Positions 1 to 8,176 of a stretch of DNA of 57,797 nucleotides are shown in pieces. The translations under genes and the position numbers were made by a program. Below the pieces are notes generated by a model. It made no database searches and was not told where the DNA came from. It was given only the letters and a program-made list of their open reading frames with translations. This stretch comes from Succinatimonas hippei (GTDB taxonomy: Bacteria; Pseudomonadota; Gammaproteobacteria; Enterobacterales; Succinivibrionaceae): positions 1-57,797 of the forward strand of contig SFGV01000006.1 in the NCBI GenBank assembly GCA_004557545.1, written 5' to 3'. Every line of letters starts with the position of its first letter. Position 1 is the first letter of the stretch.

Positions 1-55
1 CTATCATCAGACAATACATTGAAAACCAGAATACCCCCGATTAGGCGCCTTATAT

Positions 56-79
56 CCCCGGGCTGAAGCCCGGGGTTTT
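56..79 (+). terminator. Intrinsic terminator
   Basis: An 8-bp perfect stem, CCCCGGGC at 56-63 and GCCCGGGG at 68-75, with a TGAA tetraloop, is followed by TTTT. It probably ends a transcript entering from the left edge of the window. Confidence 0.7.
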
Positions 80-284
80 ACGGCGCTTTTTTGATAAAAC
101 CTGAGATCAGGCATAAAGCGCTCGCGGGTCAGTTATAAACCAGCGTCCGCTTTTTTTACTTTTAAACGTCTTTCACGTAAAAAACGAATCCTGCGCAAAA
201 GGCGTTTTTATCGGATTTGTGGGATTGTAATTACAGGCTCTTAAAAAAAATGCCGCCAAAAAATTCAAGTTTTTTAAAAATTCC

Positions 285-312
285 TTTACATAGTCAAAAA
301 AATCTGTAAAAT
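285..312 (+). promoter_or_regulatory. Sigma-70 promoter of tRNA-Leu
   Basis: A -35 box TTTACA (285-290) and a -10 box TAAAAT (307-312) are separated by 16 bases. They are followed by a GC-rich AAGCCCCG discriminator, typical of stringently controlled stable-RNA promoters. The tRNA begins about 20 bases after the -10 box. Confidence 0.6.
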
Positions 313-331
313 AAGCCCCGTTAAATGAGTT

Positions 332-416
332 GCCCAGGTGGTGAAATTGGTAGACACGCTACTTTGAGGGGGTAGTCCGTAACTGGGTATGAGTTCAAGT
401 CTCATCCTGGGCACCA
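332..416 (+). tRNA. tRNA-Leu(GAG)
   Basis: The sequence folds as a class II tRNA. The acceptor stem GCCCAGG pairs with CCTGGGC, there is a long variable arm, the T-loop is GTTCAAGTC, and the 3' ACCA is encoded. The anticodon loop TTGAGGG gives anticodon GAG (Leu, CUC/CUU codons). The closing pair of the anticodon stem is a T-G wobble. The gene has its own promoter, and a hairpin with a T-run follows it just before prfC. Confidence 0.95.
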
Positions 417-461
417 TTTAAATCTATTCAAATCCAGTTTAGTAAACTGAAAAAACATGAG

Positions 462-494
462 CCGTCTGCGTCGAAAAGGCAGGACGGTTTTTTT
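462..494 (+). terminator. tRNA-Leu terminator overlapping the prfC ribosome-binding site
   Basis: CCGTCTGC (462-469) pairs with GCAGGACGG (479-487) with one bulged G, and seven T follow. The T-run abuts the ATG of prfC, and the 3' arm holds AGGA (481-484), the only Shine-Dalgarno-like sequence for that gene. Termination and prfC initiation therefore share one structure. Confidence 0.7.
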
Positions 495-2087
495 ATGCCA
501 TCAGATCCAAAAGTATCCAGTGAAATAAAGAGGCGCAGGACCTTCGCGATCATCTCCCATCCTGATGCCGGTAAGACGACCATCACCGAAAAGGTTCTGC
601 TCTTTGGTGAGGTAATTCAGCGCGCCGGTGAGGTCAAAGGCCGCGGCAGTACCGGAACATTTGCCAAGTCAGACTGGATGGACATGGAAAAAGAGCGTGG
701 CATCTCGGTCTCGACCTCGGTTATGCAGTTTCCGTATAACGGATGCGTGATAAACCTTCTGGATACCCCGGGTCACGAGGACTTCTCTGAGGATACCTAC
801 CGCGTGCTTACAGCGGTGGATTCCTGCCTGATGGTGATTGACGCCGCCAAGGGCGTTGAGGAGCGCACGCGCAAACTCATGCAGGTCACAAGACTGCGTG
901 ATACCCCTATCATCACCTTTATGAACAAGCTTGACCGCGAGACCAGGGATCCTCTGGATCTTTTAGACGAGGTCGAGCGCGAGCTTAAGATAACCTGCGC
1001 TCCGATCACATGGCCTGTTGGATCTGGCAAAGGATTTAAGGGCGTGTATCACCTGCTTAAGGATGAGCTTTACCTCTATCATTCAGGCGAGGGCTATCAC
1101 ATCCAGAAAGAGCGCGTGATAAAGGGACTTGATTCCCCTGAGGTGGACGCCGCCATAGGCGAGGATGACGCCAGGATCCTGCGCGAGAATGTCGAGCTGG
1201 TGCGCGGCGGATCGCCTGAGTTTGACGAGCAGGCCTATTTAAAAGGCAAAATGACTCCGGTGTTCTTTGGGACCGCGCTTGGCAACTTCGGTGTCGATCT
1301 GATGCTGGACGGGCTTACCGGCTGGGCTCCCTCACCGCTTGACCGTAAGGCAGACGGCAGGCTTGTGAAGGCAGATGAGGACAAGCTGACAGGCTTTATC
1401 TTCAAGATCCAGGCAAATATGGATCCGCGCCATCATGACCGCATCGCGTTCATGCGCATAGTATCAGGCGCGTACCGCCGCGGAATGAAGCTTTATAACG
1501 TAAGGCTAAAGCGCACCACCGCGGTCTCGGACGCCGTGACTTTCATGGCAGGCGAGAGAGCGCAGGCGCAGTTTGATGTGGCCGGTGACATCATAGGACT
1601 GCACAACCACGGAACCATGCGTATAGGAGACACCTTCACCGAGGGTGAGGAGCTGCATTTCTCGGGGATCCCGAACTTCGCGCCTGAACTCTTCAGGAGA
1701 ATAAGGCTTCGCGATCCGCTTAAGGAAAAGCAGCTTTTAAAGGGACTTTTACAGCTCTCTGAAGAAGGCGCGGTTCAGGTATTCCGCCCGGTGTTAAACA
1801 ACGATCTTATAGTCGGCGCGGTAGGCGCGTTGCAGTTTGACGTGGTGGTCTCAAGACTTAAGCACGAGTACAACGTAGACGCTATCTATGAGGAAGTGCC
1901 GGTGACCACGGCGCGCTGGGTAAGCGGGACTGACGCCGCCTTAAAGGAGCTTGAGGACAGGGTTCCGCAGAACCTTGCTTATGACGGCGCTGACAACCTC
2001 ACCTATCTGGCCTCCTCCGGGGTTAACCTTAACCTCGCGATGGAGCGCTATCCCAAGGTGGTATTCAGCGCGACCCGCGAGCACTGA
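495..2087 (+). CDS. prfC: Peptide chain release factor 3
   Basis: RF3 is a cytosolic translational GTPase that recycles RF1 and RF2 from the ribosome after peptide release. The 530-residue product matches the usual length (about 529 in E. coli). GTPase motifs are in order: P-loop HPDAGKTT at residues 22-29, switch region RGISVSTSV near 69, DTPGHE near 90, NKLD near 143. The C-terminal half keeps RF3-type sequence such as FAPELFRRIRL and the ending TREH. The ATG at 495 is chosen because KRRRTFAIISHPDAGKT starts at the position expected for the family. Its only SD-like sequence (AGGA) lies in the 3' arm of the preceding terminator. The stop TGA overlaps the next ATG by one base. Confidence 0.97.
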   Translation: MPSDPKVSSEIKRRRTFAIISHPDAGKTTITEKVLLFGEVIQRAGEVKGRGSTGTFAKSDWMDMEKERGISVSTSVMQFPYNGCVINLLDTPGHEDFSEDTYRVLTAVDSCLMVIDAAKGVEERTRKLMQVTRLRDTPIITFMNKLDRETRDPLDLLDEVERELKITCAPITWPVGSGKGFKGVYHLLKDELYLYHSGEGYHIQKERVIKGLDSPEVDAAIGEDDARILRENVELVRGGSPEFDEQAYLKGKMTPVFFGTALGNFGVDLMLDGLTGWAPSPLDRKADGRLVKADEDKLTGFIFKIQANMDPRHHDRIAFMRIVSGAYRRGMKLYNVRLKRTTAVSDAVTFMAGERAQAQFDVAGDIIGLHNHGTMRIGDTFTEGEELHFSGIPNFAPELFRRIRLRDPLKEKQLLKGLLQLSEEGAVQVFRPVLNNDLIVGAVGALQFDVVVSRLKHEYNVDAIYEEVPVTTARWVSGTDAALKELEDRVPQNLAYDGADNLTYLASSGVNLNLAMERYPKVVFSATREH

Positions 2088-2824
2088 TGATCGCGGACTG
2101 CCATGTACATGTAATGATGTACCAGGATCCGCTGTCGCTGATAAGGCAGGCGGCGGATCATGGCATATGCCTTGTCGGGGTATCCTGTACGGCTCAGGAG
2201 GCGGAACGGGCCGAGGCTTTTATAGCAGAGCCCAATTTCTATCCCATGGCGGGGATCCATCCCTGGTACGCTAAATCATCCCGGTTTGACGAAAAAAGAT
2301 TTGAGAGGATAGTTTCAAAGGGCTTTTGCGGCTTTGGCGAGCTCGGGCTTGATCCTGACGGTACTGAGCTTAGTCTTATAGAGCAGGAAAGTCTTTTGGA
2401 GCGGGAGCTTGATTTTGCCTGTGCCCACCATCTGCCTTTGAGTCTGCATATACGCAAGGCTCATGGTGAGCTTGTGCGGATCCTGAAAAAATTCGCTCCG
2501 CGTCTTTCAGGCGGGGTGGTTCACAATTTCACGTTTTCGTGTGAGATCGCGCGATCCTATCTTGATCTCGGGCTTTGTCTGAGCGTTGGCGGACATATTT
2601 TAAAAAAAGCCCCGCGCCTTATAAAATCGTTACATTACGCGGGAGCGGATAAAGTGGTGCTGGAGACTGACGCTGATTTTCTGCATTCAGGTCCTTATGA
2701 TTTCACCGCTCTGCCCCGTCAGCTTCAGACCTACTGTGAGATCTTCGGCCTTAATGAGCAGGAGGCGGTCTCAAGGCTTTGGCGTAATTTTCAGGGAATA
2801 GTCAGAAGTGGAGTAAATAAATGA
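2087..2824 (+). CDS. TatD-family metal-dependent hydrolase
   Basis: This is a predicted TIM-barrel metallo-deoxyribonuclease of the TatD family (245 residues, slightly short for the family). Family motifs are visible: the N-terminal metal pair in DCHVHV (H6, H8), GIHPW near 57, GFGELGLD near 85 with the metal-bridging Glu, LHIRKAH near 121, VVHNF near 147 and LETDADF near 204. The start overlaps the prfC stop (TGATG) and the end overlaps serB by four bases (ATGA), so translation is probably coupled through the block. Family members act in DNA repair or turnover or quality control. E. coli has three paralogues (TatD, YcfH, YjjV) and I cannot tell which is the orthologue, so no symbol is given. 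Confidence 0.9.
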   Translation: MIADCHVHVMMYQDPLSLIRQAADHGICLVGVSCTAQEAERAEAFIAEPNFYPMAGIHPWYAKSSRFDEKRFERIVSKGFCGFGELGLDPDGTELSLIEQESLLERELDFACAHHLPLSLHIRKAHGELVRILKKFAPRLSGGVVHNFTFSCEIARSYLDLGLCLSVGGHILKKAPRLIKSLHYAGADKVVLETDADFLHSGPYDFTALPRQLQTYCEIFGLNEQEAVSRLWRNFQGIVRSGVNK

Positions 2825-3699
2825 GCCTCGTTTTTGCCTGCAGAAAAGATCCGGAATTTGACCCGCTAAATGAGGTAAGCCGGGCGCTTGGCGACAGTAA
2901 GGTAAAGCTTTTAAAAAAAGGGCGCGCGGGTGATAACAATGGAGCGATCTTTGAGACTGACAGCCCGCGTGTTCAGGATCAGGTGTTTTTGAGATCGGCG
3001 CGCGAGGGCGAACTTGGATTTGACCTTATATCCGCGATGAAATTCCCCACATTAAAAAAGCCCGGGGCAGTCGTGCTCGATATGGACATGACCTCAGTGC
3101 AGATAGAGGGGATAGATGAGATAGCAAGGCGTCTTGGAGTCTATGAGAAAGTTTCCGAGATCACTTCAAAGGCAATGCACGGAGGGCTCGATTTTAAAAG
3201 CTCACTGAGAGAGCGGGTGGCCTTTTTAAAAGGCGGGAGCGCGGGTGTGATAGATGATGTCAGGAGGATCATGAAGGAAACTCCGGGTCTTGATCTTCTG
3301 ATGAAAAAAGCCGATGAGGGAGCATGGAAAAAAGGTATCTGCTCAGGCGGTTTTACCCAGCTTATATGCGTGCTATCGGGCAAATACCATCTTGATATGG
3401 TAAGAGCCAACACGCTTGAGATAAAAAACGGGTTCCTGACAGGCAATGTGGATGGTGAAATCACTGACGCCACGGCAAAAGCTGAAGGAGTAGATGAGAT
3501 TATCAGAATGGCCGGAGCTGACAGGGCCAACAGTGTTGTTTTGGGAGACGGGGCCAATGATCTTATGATGATTTACAAGGCCGGGCTTGGCATAGCGTAT
3601 CACGCCAAGCCTCTGGTTCGTGAGAAGGCTCCCGCGGCCTTGAACCATTCGGATCTTGGCGCGGTCGCGCTGCTCCTGGAACTTTCATCGGAGCTGTAG
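2821..3699 (+). CDS. serB: Phosphoserine phosphatase
   Basis: SerB is a HAD-superfamily enzyme that removes phosphate from O-phosphoserine, the last step of serine synthesis. The nucleophile motif DMDMT has D87 and D89; the fourth position is Met where most SerB proteins have Ser. VQIEGIDEIA follows as in the family, then SGGFTQ (motif II) and GDGANDLMM at 242-250 (motif IV). GLGIAYHAKP near the end is strongly SerB-like. At 292 residues it lacks about 30 N-terminal residues relative to E. coli SerB (322). It overlaps tatD by four bases and is followed at once by radA, the conserved gammaproteobacterial serB-radA order. Confidence 0.95.
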   Translation: MSLVFACRKDPEFDPLNEVSRALGDSKVKLLKKGRAGDNNGAIFETDSPRVQDQVFLRSAREGELGFDLISAMKFPTLKKPGAVVLDMDMTSVQIEGIDEIARRLGVYEKVSEITSKAMHGGLDFKSSLRERVAFLKGGSAGVIDDVRRIMKETPGLDLLMKKADEGAWKKGICSGGFTQLICVLSGKYHLDMVRANTLEIKNGFLTGNVDGEITDATAKAEGVDEIIRMAGADRANSVVLGDGANDLMMIYKAGLGIAYHAKPLVREKAPAALNHSDLGAVALLLELSSEL

Positions 3700-3700
3700 C

Positions 3701-5089
3701 ATGGCAAAGCCCAAAAGCGTATTCGTCTGCGCGACATGCGGGGCGCGTTACCCGCGCTGGCAGGGACAGTGCCGCGAGTGCGGTGAGTGGAATACCATCC
3801 ATGAGGAGCTGGTAAAACAGGATTCCTCGCCCTCTCCGGGCGCCCGCGCCGCCAGCGTCGCGCTGTCCCAGTCGGGGTTTGCCGGCGCCTCGGGCAGCGG
3901 GGTTGTCAGCTTAAACCGGGTAGATCTGCGTCAGCGTCTAAGACTTTCCACGGGATATTCTGAGTTTGACAGGGTATTAGGCGGAGGAATAGTTCAGGGA
4001 TCGGTAGTCCTCATAGGCGGTAACCCCGGAGCCGGTAAATCCACATTGCTGTTGCAGACCGTGTGCACGCTCTCATCAGCTCACCGCGTGCTTTATGTAA
4101 CTGGAGAGGAATCGCTTGAGCAGGTAGCGCTGCGCGCCTCGCGTCTGGGGCTACCCATAGACAATGTGCGCATCGCGGCGGAGACCTCAATTGAGACCAT
4201 CTGCGCCATGGCAAGCGCGGAGCGTCCTGAGGTTCTGGTGGTCGATTCCATTCAGGTCACACACGTGCAGGGAGTTGAATCAGCTCCCGGATCGGTATCT
4301 CAGGTACGCGAGGGCGCGGCGGCTTTAACCCAGTTTGCCAAAAGAACCGGAATAGCGGTTTTTATGGTGGGGCATGTTACCAAGGATGGCACGCTCGCCG
4401 GTCCAAAAATCCTGGAGCACTGCGTTGACTGCTCTGTGATCCTGGAGGTCGCCTCAGATCAGCGTTTTCGCACTCTGCGCTGTCAGAAGAACCGTTTTGG
4501 CGCGGTAAATGAGATTGGGGTTTTCGCCATGACCGACAGCGGGATGCGTCAGGTGCGCAATCCCAGCGCGATATTTTTAAACCGGCAGGAGCAGGTCGCG
4601 AGCGGATCGCTTGCCATGGTGATCTGGGAGGGTACGAGGCCGCTTCTGGTGGAGCTTCAGGCGCTGGTTGACCTCTCGCAGTATGGCAATCCGCGCAGGC
4701 TTTCTCTGGGAACCGATCAGAATCGTTTGGCGATGCTCTTATCGGTACTCCACCGTCACGCGTCACTGAGTCTTGCCGATCAGGATGTATTCATAAACGT
4801 GGTAGGCGGTGTGAGGGTTGATGAGACGGCAAGTGATGTTCCATTGTGTCTTGCGCTTATCTCATCCTATAAGAACAAGGCGCTTCCGCGCACCATGATC
4901 GCCTTTGGCGAGATTGGTCTTACAGGCGAGGTACGTCCGGTTCCTTCGGGGCAGGAGAGGATCAAAGAGGCAGCCAAGCAGGGCTTTACCACCGCGGTAG
5001 TGCCATGGGACAACGCGCCGTCACATCCTATAGAAGGAATGGAGATAATCAGGATCAGGAGAGTGTCAGAACTGTCGGATCTGGTGTGA
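3701..5089 (+). CDS. radA: DNA repair protein RadA (Sms)
   Basis: RadA is a RecA-like ATPase that promotes branch migration of recombination intermediates. The 462-residue protein has a C4 zinc finger (C10, C13, C24, C27), Walker A GGNPGAGKST at 106-115, the RadA-specific KNRFG at 263-267 and a C-terminal Lon-protease-like domain (VNVVGGVRVDETASDVPLCLALISS). A longer frame opens at 3656 but would overlap serB by 44 bases. The ATG at 3701, two bases after the serB stop, places the zinc finger exactly as in other RadA proteins. It ends the prfC-tatD-serB-radA block; a hairpin follows between it and rsd. Confidence 0.97.
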   Translation: MAKPKSVFVCATCGARYPRWQGQCRECGEWNTIHEELVKQDSSPSPGARAASVALSQSGFAGASGSGVVSLNRVDLRQRLRLSTGYSEFDRVLGGGIVQGSVVLIGGNPGAGKSTLLLQTVCTLSSAHRVLYVTGEESLEQVALRASRLGLPIDNVRIAAETSIETICAMASAERPEVLVVDSIQVTHVQGVESAPGSVSQVREGAAALTQFAKRTGIAVFMVGHVTKDGTLAGPKILEHCVDCSVILEVASDQRFRTLRCQKNRFGAVNEIGVFAMTDSGMRQVRNPSAIFLNRQEQVASGSLAMVIWEGTRPLLVELQALVDLSQYGNPRRLSLGTDQNRLAMLLSVLHRHASLSLADQDVFINVVGGVRVDETASDVPLCLALISSYKNKALPRTMIAFGEIGLTGEVRPVPSGQERIKEAAKQGFTTAVVPWDNAPSHPIEGMEIIRIRRVSELSDLV

Positions 5090-5138
5090 AGGAGGTCAAT
5101 CTGATCTCAGATCAGGCGGGTGGTTGAAACCGTCGGTC

Positions 5139-5166
5139 AAAAAGCGCGGCTTAGGCCACGCGTTTT
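5139..5166. terminator. Bidirectional terminator between radA and rsd
   Basis: AAAA-GCG-CGGC and GGCCACGCG-TTTT form an imperfect stem with an A-run on one side and a T-run on the other. The radA (+) and rsd (-) genes converge here. A second small palindrome, CTGATC-TCA-GATCAG, lies at 5101-5115. Confidence 0.55.
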
Positions 5167-5182
5167 GAATTCCAAATCAGGA

Positions 5183-5683
5183 TCACTTCGCGGAGGCGGG
5201 GGTATCCACAGCCGCGTGAACCAGTCTTAAGCCTATGATCAGGCGGTCTTCGTTTCTGAATCTGGTCTCAAGGCACTTGCCGGCCTCTCCCAGATCTTTT
5301 TTCAGGGTCTTGAGCTTTGCCGCGGTAATACTCTGACAGTAGCGGTCGTTAAAGCCCATTAGATAATCTGAGGTATGCTCGATATTTGGCAGAGCCCTGC
5401 GGGCAATTGAAAGGGAGCGTCCCGAGGCGTTTTCTATAAGCTCGAGGATGCGCGGGTAGAGGTCAAAATGTCCGTGTGATACATAGTCGATGAGCTGATC
5501 GCAAAATCCTGTGATTTCCTGTGAGATCGTGTCAGACGGACCAGCGTCGGATTTAATCTCAAGCAGTTTCATATAGCTTGCCATAAGCTTCTGTCTGAGA
5601 TCGATCATTTCGTTGATCCACTCGTAGCGATGGTCGACCTTTTGAAATACAAAGTTAAAACCGCTCAGGCTGTGTTCTTTCAT
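5183..5683 (-). CDS. rsd: Rsd/AlgQ-family anti-sigma70 factor
   Basis: The product resembles Rsd, the cytoplasmic regulator that binds sigma-70 and favours alternative sigma factors in stationary phase. Features shared with the family: W-x-x-R/L-R-x-x-L-x-x-x-Y near the N-terminus (WINEMIDLRQKLMASYMKL), FCDQLIDYVSHGHFDLYPRIL (compare FCQSLVDYLSAGHFSIYERIL in E. coli), and LGEAGKCLETRFRNEDRLI near the C-terminus. The start is uncertain: the frame is open to a TTG at 5740, but the ATG at 5683 gives 166 residues, near the 158 of E. coli Rsd. An AAGGAGG lies about 40 bases upstream with no in-frame start close behind it. The terminator of the upstream M23 gene isolates it. Confidence 0.75.
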   Translation of the reverse strand: MKEHSLSGFNFVFQKVDHRYEWINEMIDLRQKLMASYMKLLEIKSDAGPSDTISQEITGFCDQLIDYVSHGHFDLYPRILELIENASGRSLSIARRALPNIEHTSDYLMGFNDRYCQSITAAKLKTLKKDLGEAGKCLETRFRNEDRLIIGLRLVHAAVDTPASAK

Positions 5684-5763
5684 GGTATTTACAGCGTCAC
5701 CCCATGTAAGTGTCCGGGTATCGACGCCGCCTCCTTGCAAATCTTAAGACATCAGCGTGTCTT

Positions 5764-5800
5764 TGAAAAAATACACCTGTCGGATTGCGCGGGTGTATTT
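5764..5800 (-). terminator. Terminator of the M23 peptidase gene
   Basis: Read on the minus strand, AAATACACC and GGTGTATTT form a 9-bp perfect stem followed by a T-run (TTTTTT, ending near 5766). It lies downstream of the M23 gene and upstream of rsd. Confidence 0.7.
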
Positions 5801-5927
5801 GTCTTAATTTTTAAGAAAGCCCGCAGCCATTGGGTGGTGTGGCGTTGTCAAAGGCTGTGATTTAGCTTTTTTATTTACCTTATCACGCAAAAGAACGCTC
5901 ATACATTACCTATGTCTCAGTTTTGCG

Positions 5928-7655
5928 TTAGCGTGAGGCAGCCAGCTTCTGATCATGCAGATCGCGTTTGTAGGCCTGAATGTTCGCGGCAAAGCGCTTG
6001 CGGTCTTTAGCCGCCACGCTGTCCTGAATTCCGTTAAGCCGCACGCGCATGGCGTTGACCGGTCTGCCGTTAATTCTCAGCTCATAGTGGAGGTGCGGCC
6101 CGGTTGAAAGACCTGTGTTGCCGGAGCGGGCGATCACGGTACCCATTTTGACGCTCTGTCCCTGGCGCACCAGCTGTTTTGAGAGGTGCATATAGACAGT
6201 TGAGTACGCGCCGCGGTGGCGGAGCACTATGTAGTATCCGGTCGAGCGGGTAAAGGCTGACTTGACGACTACGCCGTCAGCGGGGGCTATAATCGGTGTG
6301 CCAACCGGCATTCCAAAGTCGGTACCGTAATGAGGTCTGGTCACTCCTGTCACAGGGTGGACTCTGGCGGGATTGAAAGGTGAGGTTATGTTGGCTCTGC
6401 CCTGGAACGGGAAGCGTCTGAAACCGGTCGCGCTCTTGGAATTAAGCCCGCGCTCGTCATAGAACTTGCCATCCTTCGCGTTGAGGAAGGCAGAGACTTT
6501 ACGGCTCTGAAGAGAGAACTCAACAGCACTGATTTTTCCTTTTCCGCCTTTGTCGGTATAGAGCACGCGTACGGTGTCACCCGGTCGGACATTGCGCGAG
6601 AACTGGATGCGGCCCTTGAACATGGTGAGGATCTGGTTTATCTCGCCATAGCTTACCCCGGCGCGGTTGGCGGCACTTGAGAAGGTATCGCCCTTACCCA
6701 TATTAACTACGACAAGACGACCTCTTGACTCTCTGGCGCTCGGCGCTTTGGCTGCCTTATCATCGCTCTTTCCCTGCGCGGCGATTAGAGGAGTTTTGTC
6801 ATTATCTTTACTCTTCGCGTCAGCTGATTTGGATTTGTCCTTGTCAGCTGAGAGCGCTTGTGACGCGGCGGCTATATCGGATGGCTTGACGCTCTCTGAG
6901 ATCTCGCCGTCCTTAAGATGGGATCCCAGTGGTTCTATTACATAATCAAAACCATTTTTGTCAGGATCAGTCCTGTAGAACCTGATCTGCTTGTCCTTGC
7001 CAAAGGGTTTGACAAAGGCCATCAGGCGGCTCTCGTCATCAAGCAGGAAGGAGATATGCTCACCAAGAGAGAGGGAGTTTACCTCACTAGCCACCTTCTT
7101 GTTATCAAGGATGGCCATGGTGACCGAAGGCGGAATATTCAGGTCTGAGAAGATTGAGGAGATGGTATCGCCCTTTTGCACATCCTCCTCGTACCACTTT
7201 AGCTCGACCTCGGCTTTGTCACCGTTATCCCGCGCCGCGAGCGATCGCACCTCTTTGTCCATAACGTCATCCGAATCAGAGAGTGCGTTTTCAGGCAGTG
7301 TGTCATCGTAGTTGTCAAGATCCCTGCCGGTACCGGGGACAGGAGGCATGGACGCCCCTTCAAAGAGCTTATCCTGATCCTTTCCTGAGTTTCGCGCCTG
7401 CAGAGTCTGCACCAGAGGTATCGCCGGATCGCTCATTGAAGGCGATGAGACGATGAAGGCGTCCTGAGCGCTTTCAGCGCTTTCAGATGACTTGTAGTTC
7501 TGTTTTGAAGGGGAAAGAGCCGAGAGTACCGCGGCGGCGCAAAGGGTGACCAGCGCTGCAACTGTGTGTTTTCTTGAGAGGGGGCGGTGCCATGTCCCGG
7601 AGGGCAGAGCCTCGCTTGATATGTAATCTTCAGACTTCATCGCGAAAGCATCCAT
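5928..7655 (-). CDS. MepM-like M23 family murein endopeptidase
   Basis: This is a predicted periplasmic, membrane-anchored zinc peptidase that cuts peptide cross-links in peptidoglycan. One transmembrane segment lies near residues 30-46 (HTVAALVTLCAAAVLSAL). Two LysM/OapA-like regions follow (KGDTISSIFSDLNIPPSVT near 160 and KGDTFSSAANRAGVSYGEI near 322). The C-terminal M23 domain has metal ligands H442 and D446 in HYGTDF and the HLH motif at 521-523. The 575-residue length exceeds E. coli MepM (440) because of an Asp/Ser/Lys-rich linker. The start could also be the Met at residue 6; neither has a clear ribosome-binding site. A 20-base hairpin lies in its leader at 7688-7707. Confidence 0.9.
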   Translation of the reverse strand: MDAFAMKSEDYISSEALPSGTWHRPLSRKHTVAALVTLCAAAVLSALSPSKQNYKSSESAESAQDAFIVSSPSMSDPAIPLVQTLQARNSGKDQDKLFEGASMPPVPGTGRDLDNYDDTLPENALSDSDDVMDKEVRSLAARDNGDKAEVELKWYEEDVQKGDTISSIFSDLNIPPSVTMAILDNKKVASEVNSLSLGEHISFLLDDESRLMAFVKPFGKDKQIRFYRTDPDKNGFDYVIEPLGSHLKDGEISESVKPSDIAAASQALSADKDKSKSADAKSKDNDKTPLIAAQGKSDDKAAKAPSARESRGRLVVVNMGKGDTFSSAANRAGVSYGEINQILTMFKGRIQFSRNVRPGDTVRVLYTDKGGKGKISAVEFSLQSRKVSAFLNAKDGKFYDERGLNSKSATGFRRFPFQGRANITSPFNPARVHPVTGVTRPHYGTDFGMPVGTPIIAPADGVVVKSAFTRSTGYYIVLRHRGAYSTVYMHLSKQLVRQGQSVKMGTVIARSGNTGLSTGPHLHYELRINGRPVNAMRVRLNGIQDSVAAKDRKRFAANIQAYKRDLHDQKLAASR

Positions 7656-8176
7656 AGGTTGCAGGGTCGGAGATCCCGCTTAGTATGCCGGCGCGTTACC
7701 GCGCCGGGGCGCCGGACAGGAGATTCACTCCTCCGGCGACCGTCTCTTTCGCTCCATCAAGAGAACAGCCGTTAAATGTACCGCCGCGCGTCTTAATGTC
7801 TCCGGTTGCTGTTCCGGATGCGGGCTTTTACGGTCTTAAGCCCATGTTCATTTTATATAAGTGTATGAAAAGTCTAAGATCGGGAACATGCGTGAAGCCC
7901 GGGACTTAAAAATACATACAAGCGCGTTACCAGATTATCGCACAGTTGCGGCACGAGACTGCAAATTTTTTCACGACTGACAGCTCTGGCGGTTTCAGCC
8001 ATCTTTAACAGGGCAATCCTTCTCAGAAAGACTGCAGGGAATATGAACCAGAAGCGTCCTTTCTTCCTTGCTATACTTTAAGAGAATACGATCCTGTAGC
8101 GACATAATGATTAGAGCGTATAGAGCTGGTGACACAAATCTCATGCCAGATTAATGGTGGTTCAATCACGCCAAAG
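7656..8176. other. Intergenic region with a GC-rich leader hairpin
   Basis: There is no supported gene. It separates the divergent M23 gene (minus) and the AAA/PD-(D/E)XK gene (plus). CCGGCGCG (7688-7695) and CGCGCCGG (7700-7707) form a perfect 8-bp stem with loop TTAC. There is no T-run after it on either strand, so it is a leader structure rather than a terminator. I recognise no riboswitch. Confidence 0.5.

Larger units (their letters stand above)
1..331. other. Gene-free leader of the window
   Basis: No coding region is supported in these 331 bases. They hold an intrinsic terminator near position 56-79, probably for a gene upstream of the window, an AT-rich stretch, and the promoter of the tRNA-Leu gene. 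Nothing else is recognisable. Confidence 0.6.
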
